Under the pieces are notes generated by a model, which worked only from the letters and a program-made list of their open reading frames with translations, ran no database searches and had not been told where the DNA came from. A stretch of 20,933 nt of DNA from an uncultured Moraxella sp. (GTDB taxonomy: Bacteria > Pseudomonadota > Gammaproteobacteria > Pseudomonadales > Moraxellaceae), in NCBI GenBank assembly GCA_937975585.1, contig CALJUC010000124.1:1-20933 (forward strand). The letters are read 5' to 3'. Below, piece by piece: positions 16,192 through 20,933 of this stretch. The stretch's first letter is position 1. Every line of letters begins with the position of its first letter. A program made the translations under genes and the position numbers.

Positions 16192-16851
16192 TTAAAATAT
16201 TGGAGAAGTATACACAAACGAATCTGCCAATTGTTCAAGGGTTGAGACGCTTACTTGTAAGTCATTAATCAGCCCATTTTCTAGGCCATAAATCCAGCCG
16301 TGAACAGAAAGCGTTTGGCCTCTATGCCAAGCATTCTGCACGATGGTGGTATGGCAGACATTGGTCACTTGGCGTTTGACATTGATTTCACACAATAAAT
16401 CGACTTCTTGTTCAAGTGTTAAATTCTCGAACATATCGGTATATTGGTATCGCATCCCTTTTAACGCCCGTAACCAATTATCAATCAAACCATATTCTTG
16501 ATGCCCAATAGCGGCTTTAACGCCACCACAACCATAATGTCCGCAGACAATGATATGCTCCACCTTGAGAATGTCGACAGCGTACTGAAGTACCGACAGT
16601 AAATTCATATCCGTTGCCACGACCATGTTAGCAACATTGCGATGGACAAATAACTCGCCGGGCATCAATCCCACGACTTCATTGGCTGGCACACGGCTAT
16701 CAGAGCAACCAATCCACAAATACTTAGGATTTTGTTGTTTAGCGAGGCGAGCGAAATACTCAGGGTCACGAGCATTGAGCGCCTCTGACCAATATTGATT
16801 ATTACTCAGCAAATCTTCTAATGAATGTTCAGGTATGTTGATTTGGCTCAT
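16192..16851 (-). CDS. Beta-class carbonic anhydrase
   Basis: A 219-residue beta-carbonic anhydrase, about the length of E. coli Can. It interconverts CO2 and bicarbonate in the cytoplasm. The zinc ligands are visible: C49 in IGCSDSRVP, and H105 and C108 in VCGHYGCGGV. D51 and R53 form the family's Asp-Arg pair. FVHRNVANMVV and VHGWIYGLENGLINDL are further conserved segments. I chose the ATG at 16851, with AAAGG nine bases upstream; an in-frame GTG lies two codons further up. It is the first gene of a probable two-gene operon with nnrS, an unusual partner. It could be the cell's housekeeping enzyme or serve anaerobic nitrate/NO metabolism. Confidence 0.93.
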   Translation of the reverse strand: MSQINIPEHSLEDLLSNNQYWSEALNARDPEYFARLAKQQNPKYLWIGCSDSRVPANEVVGLMPGELFVHRNVANMVVATDMNLLSVLQYAVDILKVEHIIVCGHYGCGGVKAAIGHQEYGLIDNWLRALKGMRYQYTDMFENLTLEQEVDLLCEINVKRQVTNVCHTTIVQNAWHRGQTLSVHGWIYGLENGLINDLQVSVSTLEQLADSFVYTSPIF

Positions 16852-17038
16852 GTGCACAGACCTTTATAAGGATTTACTTCTAGACTAACCAAAAATAATC
16901 GCCTCGCCAATGCCTAAAAAGTACGCTTTAATAACCTTAAAGTGGTAGTCGGTAAGCGTTTTATGCTACTTCGGATGACTCGGCAACGGCCTTTTAAAAA
17001 GCTAAGATGCAATATGGATAATTCTCTGTAAGGTCATC

Positions 17039-17845
17039 ATGGCAACCCAATTAGATAAATTAAAATCTGAGTATTTACGCTCGCTTGGCAAGCACCCTTT
17101 AATTGATTTGTTGCCAGAAAATTCGCTCGGTAAACAGGCAAAACAGGCATTGCTTAGTAAAGCGATATTGCACCAATATCGTAAAAACCAAGATGTCTTT
17201 TTGCAACACGCTCAAGTCAATAATTTATATTTTTTGATGGATGGTATGGTTAGCTGTTATCGCCAGTTGCCAAACGGTCAAGAATGTCTCATTCAAACCT
17301 ATGATGAGCCAAATTTACTCAATGAAAGCGTGCTGTGGCAATATGATATCAATGATAAAAAGCGACAGCCTAGTTTTACTCGATACGCTGTTACGCAGCA
17401 TTCACAGTCCAAACAACTGCAACTTTTGCTCAATCAAGGAAACTTGCACCAATTGACCGCCAAAGCCAATCAACCCAGTGTGATAGCCACTTTACCTGTG
17501 CAAGATTATTTCCATTGGATTGAAAAATTTGAATTAGGACAGTTATTGACGTGGTTTACTAGTCAAGTGAGCAGACGGCTGTATCAACATCTTCTCAGTA
17601 GTGACTTGCTAACGTTTCAAAGTGCCAAAGCCAAGGTCAGTTATTATTTGCTCACCCATTTTCCACCCAATACCGCATTTGTATTGCCTGTCAGCCAAAA
17701 ACAATTGGCCAATCAGATGGGACTGCGTGCCGAAACCTTAAGCCGAACTTTACAGGCCTTACAACAGCAAAAATTGATTAAACGGCACGGTGAACAGTTT
17801 CATTTACTTGATATCACAGGGTTATTATCTTTGATTAATGATTAG
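17039..17845 (+). CDS. Crp/Fnr-family transcriptional regulator without an Fe-S cluster motif
   Basis: A 268-residue regulator with an N-terminal cyclic-nucleotide-binding-like beta-roll (about 40-150), a dimerisation helix (about 155-195) and a C-terminal winged helix (about 196-262). The recognition helix GLRAETLSRTLQALQ carries E232, S235 and R236, the Glu/Ser/Arg set that lets FNR-type proteins read TTGAT half-sites. Only two cysteines exist (C73, C83), so the four-cysteine oxygen sensor of FNR is absent. A Dnr/NnrR-like NO sensor is therefore plausible next to nnrS. The sensor domain is longer than usual, with a polar stretch at about 103-148 (NDKKRQPSFTRYAVTQHSQS and onward). The ATG has TAAGG five bases upstream. 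It diverges from the carbonic anhydrase-nnrS pair and converges on narL, 24 bp away. A perfect target site lies before narK at 20715. Confidence 0.85.
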   Translation: MATQLDKLKSEYLRSLGKHPLIDLLPENSLGKQAKQALLSKAILHQYRKNQDVFLQHAQVNNLYFLMDGMVSCYRQLPNGQECLIQTYDEPNLLNESVLWQYDINDKKRQPSFTRYAVTQHSQSKQLQLLLNQGNLHQLTAKANQPSVIATLPVQDYFHWIEKFELGQLLTWFTSQVSRRLYQHLLSSDLLTFQSAKAKVSYYLLTHFPPNTAFVLPVSQKQLANQMGLRAETLSRTLQALQQQKLIKRHGEQFHLLDITGLLSLIND

Positions 17846-17869
17846 ATGATGATAATACGCAGTTAACGT

Positions 17870-18532
17870 TTAAGACTTTTTATGTTGACTGACGGCCCAA
17901 ACAGCGGCCTCAACTCGGGTGCGTAAGCCAACTTTGCCTAGAATGTGTTTGACATGCACTTTGACCGTTGATTCAGCAATACCCAGTTTATTGCCAATCA
18001 TTTTATTGCTTAAACCTTCGGCTATCATTTGTAGCACTTGTAATTCTCGGTCAGTAAGGTCGTAATTACTTTCATTTTTGGCAGGTTTTCGCATCGCCTG
18101 AGCAAGAATTGGTGCAAGACTTGGGCTAATAACGAGTTCATCTCGCAGAATTTTACGGATATCTTTGATGATATCCTCAGGCTCCATATCTTTAAGTAGG
18201 TAACCATCCACGCCGAACTCTAAGGCATCTTGCACATCTTTGCTACTATCTGATACGGTAAATAGTAATACTTTTCCCTCAATATCCAATTCTCGAATAC
18301 GCTTGAGCGTTTCAATACCATTCATAATTGGCATATTGTTATCAAGAACGATTAAATCTACGTTGTTATTTTGCAGATAGTTAATAGCCTCTTGACCATT
18401 ATTTGCTTCACCCACCACTTGCACATCATTTTCAAGGCTTAATAAATCACTCAAGCCTCGTCGTATCATCGGATGGTCATCAACAAGTAGCAGACGAGCA
18501 GGATTTGCTGATGTGTAAACCGTCACAGCCAT
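17870..18532 (-). CDS. narL: Nitrate/nitrite response regulator NarL
   Basis: A 220-residue response regulator with a receiver domain (about 11-130) and a LuxR/NarL-type helix-turn-helix (about 155-215). The acidic pocket is D18/D19, the phosphorylated aspartate is D64 (VLDNNMPIMNG), the switch threonine is T92 and the conserved lysine is K114. The DNA-binding part reads LTDRELQVLQMIAEGLSNKM and then STVKVHVKHILGKVGLRTRV, close to E. coli NarL. It starts 29 bp after narX, with GAGG eight bases before its ATG, so narX-narL is one operon. Phosphorylated NarL should bind TACYNMT heptamers; a 7-2-7 pair occurs upstream at 20663. Its likely role is nitrate-dependent control of respiratory genes such as narK. 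Confidence 0.92.
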   Translation of the reverse strand: MAVTVYTSANPARLLLVDDHPMIRRGLSDLLSLENDVQVVGEANNGQEAINYLQNNNVDLIVLDNNMPIMNGIETLKRIRELDIEGKVLLFTVSDSSKDVQDALEFGVDGYLLKDMEPEDIIKDIRKILRDELVISPSLAPILAQAMRKPAKNESNYDLTDRELQVLQMIAEGLSNKMIGNKLGIAESTVKVHVKHILGKVGLRTRVEAAVWAVSQHKKS

Positions 18533-18561
18533 GATATTTTCCTCTTATTTTTCTTAATGTT

Positions 18562-20541
18562 TTATTTCATATTAGCAAATGATTTTGGCATAAACTTGAC
18601 TAATATCGCAGTGCCATGCGGTAGCACATTTTCGATACGAAATTCGCCACCAAGGTTATTGCTTCGCTCTTGCATGATTTTCAAGCCATGATGTTGGCGC
18701 TGGTCAAAGTTTTTATCAAGTCCCACGCCATTATCTTGAACTCGCAAGGTGACTGAGCCTTGTTGTCCTTGCGTCAGCGAGATATGCACATGTTCAGCAC
18801 GGGCATGACGGTTAATATTTGATAACGCTTCACGACTGATTTGCAGTAAATCCACTTGTTCATTAGCAGTTAAGTTGTTGCTATTTAAGCGATTGTCCAA
18901 ATGAATAACGAATCCGCCTTTATTAGCAAATTCATCACAGGCTTGCTGTAGCGCATCGTCAAACTCACCTTCTTCAATTTTAAGTCGAAAGGTCACTAAA
19001 AGTTCTCTTAACTGGCTATAAGCATCATTAAGTCCTTCTTTAGACTGCAACATGACTTGATCGATGCGGTGCTGTTGTTCTTCGCTAGTATGGTCTTGCT
19101 TGAGTAGATTAGCAAGTAGCGCCATTTGCATTTTTAGGTAGGACAGCGATTGAGCAAGTGAATCATGCAGCTCACGAGCGATGGTATTGCGTTCTTCAAA
19201 CAGTATTAACTTGTGTTGTTGCTCACGTTGGCGTTGATTGCTAAAAACAATGGCTATTAAACTGGCAAGCGTATTCAACAACTCTGTTTCATCAAATGAG
19301 GGCTGCTCGTTGTCAGGCATTTGAGTAAGCGAAATCTTGTGTAGATTAGTGTGGCTATTGGCTCGACTATCATCCAGTTGAAAATGTCTTTGGGTGGGTT
19401 CGGTCACGCCCCATTTAGGTGTAACGATAATCTCACCCCATTCAATTTGTTGACTTTGAATCGGAAACACCCATGCTTTGTCCTGCTGTTTGATTTCACA
19501 GACATCACAATTGGCAGTTTGACAAAAATTACCTAGTAAGCTGATTTTAGCATCACTATCTAATGCCACCACATCTTTGGTTTCAAATAAATTATTATGA
19601 AAGCATAGTTTAAGGTGCAAATGTGGCATCACTTTAGCAAAATCTTTGATAAAAATTTGTAGTTTTGGATAAGAAATGGTTTGGCTACTTAGCTCTTTGG
19701 CAAAATCATACAGCAAGGTCAAAGCTTGGTTACTCTGCGTTAAATGAAAAGTCTTGCGAGCGACTTCGGCTTCGAGGTTGTCTTGATACGATTTTAATGA
19801 ACTCGCCATCTTATTAAAGGATTTGCCCAACTCATTAAACTCTTCATAGCCATCAATCATCACAGGACTGTATTCACCCTTGCCAAAACGGTAGGTGGCG
19901 TGACGAAGTTTGAGAACAGGCAACAATACTTTTTGTCGCATTTCGCTTAACCCAACGAGCATGACGATAAGCATGATGACCAATGAACAAATCTGGATCG
20001 TCTGTTGATAAATTTGGCGTTGTTCATTGCGACCCTCAATCTGCTGTGCCAATTCATCCACGTGATTGATATAAGCCGTTGCGTCAATAAAGAACTGTTG
20101 GGTATTGTTGGCTAGTAATAATGGCTTAAGGCGTTGTCGCCAAGTCTGTTCAAGGGCATCGATTTGTCTAATGATGTCTTTATTTTGATTACGTCGAGAT
20201 TGTTCATAGTGGTATAAATCGGTCAAACGATTTTCCATATCATTGGCAAGTTGCTTGGTCAAGGGTTCATTAGGCGACAAATGAAAGTTTTGATCAAGGT
20301 GTTGGCTGTTTTTATAATCGCTCGCCATCAAATAGCTAATGCGATAGGTCGCCATCCGAATTGAGCCTGCGGTATTAATCGCCTTGGCGTCTGATTGGGC
20401 ACTCCATGCCAAAATAGCGCTCGATACAGCGGTTATAATGGCCAAAATAATAATAATTGCTACGGCAAAAAAAGCTCGCACCGGTAATGAGTTTGCAAGG
20501 GCATTGGGTAGTTTTAGCTTCTTTTCGGATAAATTTTGCAA
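18562..20541 (-). CDS. narX: Nitrate/nitrite sensor histidine kinase NarX
   Basis: A 659-residue membrane sensor kinase, slightly longer than E. coli NarX (598). Two membrane helices (about 24-46 and 181-199) flank a periplasmic domain beginning with the nitrate-binding P-box INTAGSIRMATYRISYLM (56-72, key R62). A HAMP linker (about 200-255) and a central module with a cysteine cluster (C340, C345, C348) follow. The HisKA_3 box ERNTIARELHDSLAQSLSYL has the phosphorylated H459. The ATPase domain has N575, DNGVG and HHGLKIM motifs. The start is TTG with AGAGG five bases upstream; no in-frame ATG offers a complete first helix. It is transcribed divergently from narK and followed by narL. It senses periplasmic nitrate/nitrite and phosphorylates NarL. 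Confidence 0.92.
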   Translation of the reverse strand: MQNLSEKKLKLPNALANSLPVRAFFAVAIIIILAIITAVSSAILAWSAQSDAKAINTAGSIRMATYRISYLMASDYKNSQHLDQNFHLSPNEPLTKQLANDMENRLTDLYHYEQSRRNQNKDIIRQIDALEQTWRQRLKPLLLANNTQQFFIDATAYINHVDELAQQIEGRNEQRQIYQQTIQICSLVIMLIVMLVGLSEMRQKVLLPVLKLRHATYRFGKGEYSPVMIDGYEEFNELGKSFNKMASSLKSYQDNLEAEVARKTFHLTQSNQALTLLYDFAKELSSQTISYPKLQIFIKDFAKVMPHLHLKLCFHNNLFETKDVVALDSDAKISLLGNFCQTANCDVCEIKQQDKAWVFPIQSQQIEWGEIIVTPKWGVTEPTQRHFQLDDSRANSHTNLHKISLTQMPDNEQPSFDETELLNTLASLIAIVFSNQRQREQQHKLILFEERNTIARELHDSLAQSLSYLKMQMALLANLLKQDHTSEEQQHRIDQVMLQSKEGLNDAYSQLRELLVTFRLKIEEGEFDDALQQACDEFANKGGFVIHLDNRLNSNNLTANEQVDLLQISREALSNINRHARAEHVHISLTQGQQGSVTLRVQDNGVGLDKNFDQRQHHGLKIMQERSNNLGGEFRIENVLPHGTAILVKFMPKSFANMK

Positions 20542-20662
20542 CGCTACCTCTAAAAAGTTTGTTGAAGTTTGTAAAAAACGGAAAATTGAATATTCCAGTA
20601 AATTCTATTATTAAGCAATTGAAATTAAAAACAATAATTTTATTTATTTAGTCTTAGCTGCC

Positions 20663-20678
20663 TACCACTTTAGGAGTA
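20663..20678. promoter_or_regulatory. 7-2-7 NarL-type binding site
   Basis: TACCACT-TT-AGGAGTA is an inverted pair of heptamers separated by two bases. The left half fits TACYNMT and the right half, read on the other strand, is TACTCCT, which fits TACYYMT. The 7-2-7 layout is the preferred site for phosphorylated NarL and NarP. It is centred 51 bp upstream of the Fnr box of narK and about 122 bp before the narX start, so it could serve either gene. Confidence 0.7.
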
Positions 20679-20714
20679 GCGGAGATATTGTATCGATTTT
20701 ATTTCAAAAAAGTA

Positions 20715-20728
20715 TTGATTCAAATCAA
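20715..20728 (+). promoter_or_regulatory. Perfect Fnr/Dnr box of the narK promoter
   Basis: TTGAT-TCAA-ATCAA matches the FNR/ANR/DNR consensus TTGAT-N4-ATCAA without error. Its centre (20721.5) lies 41.5 bases before a predicted transcription start at 20763, the class II position at which FNR-type activators touch RNA polymerase. Oxygen limitation (through an FNR/ANR protein outside the window) or the Crp/Fnr regulator at 17039 may act here. Confidence 0.88.
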
Positions 20729-20750
20729 TTAATTCACTTACCGATTTGCT

Positions 20751-20756
20751 TATCAT
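20751..20756 (+). promoter_or_regulatory. Predicted -10 element of the narK promoter
   Basis: TATCAT matches TATAAT at five of six positions and falls exactly at -12 to -7 if the Fnr box is centred at -41.5. There is no good -35 element, as expected of an activator-dependent promoter. The predicted start at 20763 would give a leader of about 99 bases before narK. Confidence 0.65.
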
Positions 20757-20861
20757 AGGTTTATCGACACTATTGATGATCTGCTACTAACTCATAAGAA
20801 GCAGGCATTAGCTAGTTGCCAGATTATAAAAGTTTCACAACATATCAGACAGGGGGCTACT

Positions 20862-20933
20862 ATGGCAAGTCTGAAAACCAAGCAAAATATGGTACTAACA
20901 TTTTCCACTATCGCCTTTACTGTGTGTTTTATG
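20862..20933 (+). CDS. narK: Nitrate/nitrite transporter NarK, N-terminal fragment (partial)
   Basis: Only the first 24 codons are present before the window ends. They read MASLKTKQNMVLTFSTIAFT and then VCFM, the start of the first membrane helix in NarK-type major-facilitator transporters, where a pattern like LxxSTxAFTVCF is common. The ATG has AGGGGG five bases upstream (20851-20856). The assignment also leans on the promoter, with its Fnr box and NarL site, and on the divergent narXL genes. Members take up nitrate by proton symport or exchange it for nitrite. A nitrate reductase operon would be expected further right. Confidence 0.78.
   Translation, partial: MASLKTKQNMVLTFSTIAFTVCFM

Noticed and set aside
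16852..17038. Possible Fnr or NarL site between carbonic anhydrase and the Crp/Fnr gene
   Set aside because: An isolated AGTGGTA heptamer (16941-16947) fits half a NarL site, but no paired half at the right spacing and no TTGAT-N4-ATCAA sequence was found.
20763..20861. Riboswitch or attenuator in the narK leader
   Set aside because: Only an imperfect palindrome (GGCATTAGCTAGTTGCC) and short arms were seen; no known riboswitch core or leader peptide is recognisable.
1..20933. Mobile element, CRISPR array, phage or toxin-antitoxin system
   Set aside because: No transposase, integrase, terminal inverted repeats with target duplications, regularly spaced repeats or small paired genes were seen. 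The gene content is metabolic and regulatory.

Overview
The window looks like a chromosomal stretch from a gammaproteobacterium of the family Moraxellaceae, most like Moraxella (Faucicola) osloensis or Psychrobacter. This rests on protein style and gene content, not on a search. The DNA is slightly AT-rich, tightly packed and free of rRNA, tRNA, insertion sequences and CRISPR arrays. It divides into an iron-acquisition half (1-12645), a short lipid-metabolism pair (12999-14724) and a nitrate/nitric-oxide and CO2 block (14921-20933).

Iron block. Every gene lies on the minus strand in four transcription units, each led by a recognisable Fur box. They are fhuC-fhuD-fhuB (inner-membrane uptake of ferric hydroxamates); an FcuA-like TonB-dependent receptor followed by an exporter-fold ABC transporter of the PvdE/SyrD type; tonB-exbB-exbD (energy transduction); and a second, broken TonB-dependent receptor followed by the start of a DUF2470-type, probably siderophore-interacting, protein cut by the window edge. 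No siderophore synthetase is present, so the block reads as a xenosiderophore uptake locus. It should take ferric siderophore across the outer membrane (receptor plus TonB-ExbBD), capture it (lipoprotein FhuD), import it (FhuBC), release iron in the cytoplasm (SIP-type protein) and perhaps expel the empty ligand or another peptide (the ABC exporter).

Lipid pair. An enoyl-ACP reductase of the FabI family (minus) and a PhaJ/MaoC-type (R)-specific enoyl-CoA hydratase (plus) diverge from a 466-bp gap. The gap holds a perfect 8-6-8 palindrome that could be a repressor operator, and a short tandem repeat. A very strong hairpin terminator follows the hydratase.

Nitrate/NO block. A beta-carbonic anhydrase and nnrS form a minus-strand pair. 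A Crp/Fnr-family regulator without Fe-S cysteines diverges from them and converges on narL-narX, the nitrate-sensing two-component system. Past narX, on the plus strand, the window ends in the first 24 codons of a narK-type nitrate/nitrite transporter. The 320-bp narX-narK gap contains a 7-2-7 NarL-type site, a perfect TTGAT-N4-ATCAA Fnr/Dnr box and a -10 element exactly where a box at -41.5 requires one. This predicts a textbook class II, anaerobically induced, nitrate-modulated promoter.

The most noteworthy points are the narK promoter architecture, the receptor pseudogene with two independent lesions, the TolA-like charged helix inside TonB, the exporter-fold ABC transporter in an uptake locus, and the FabI whose usual first active-site tyrosine is phenylalanine. 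I saw no wholly novel system.
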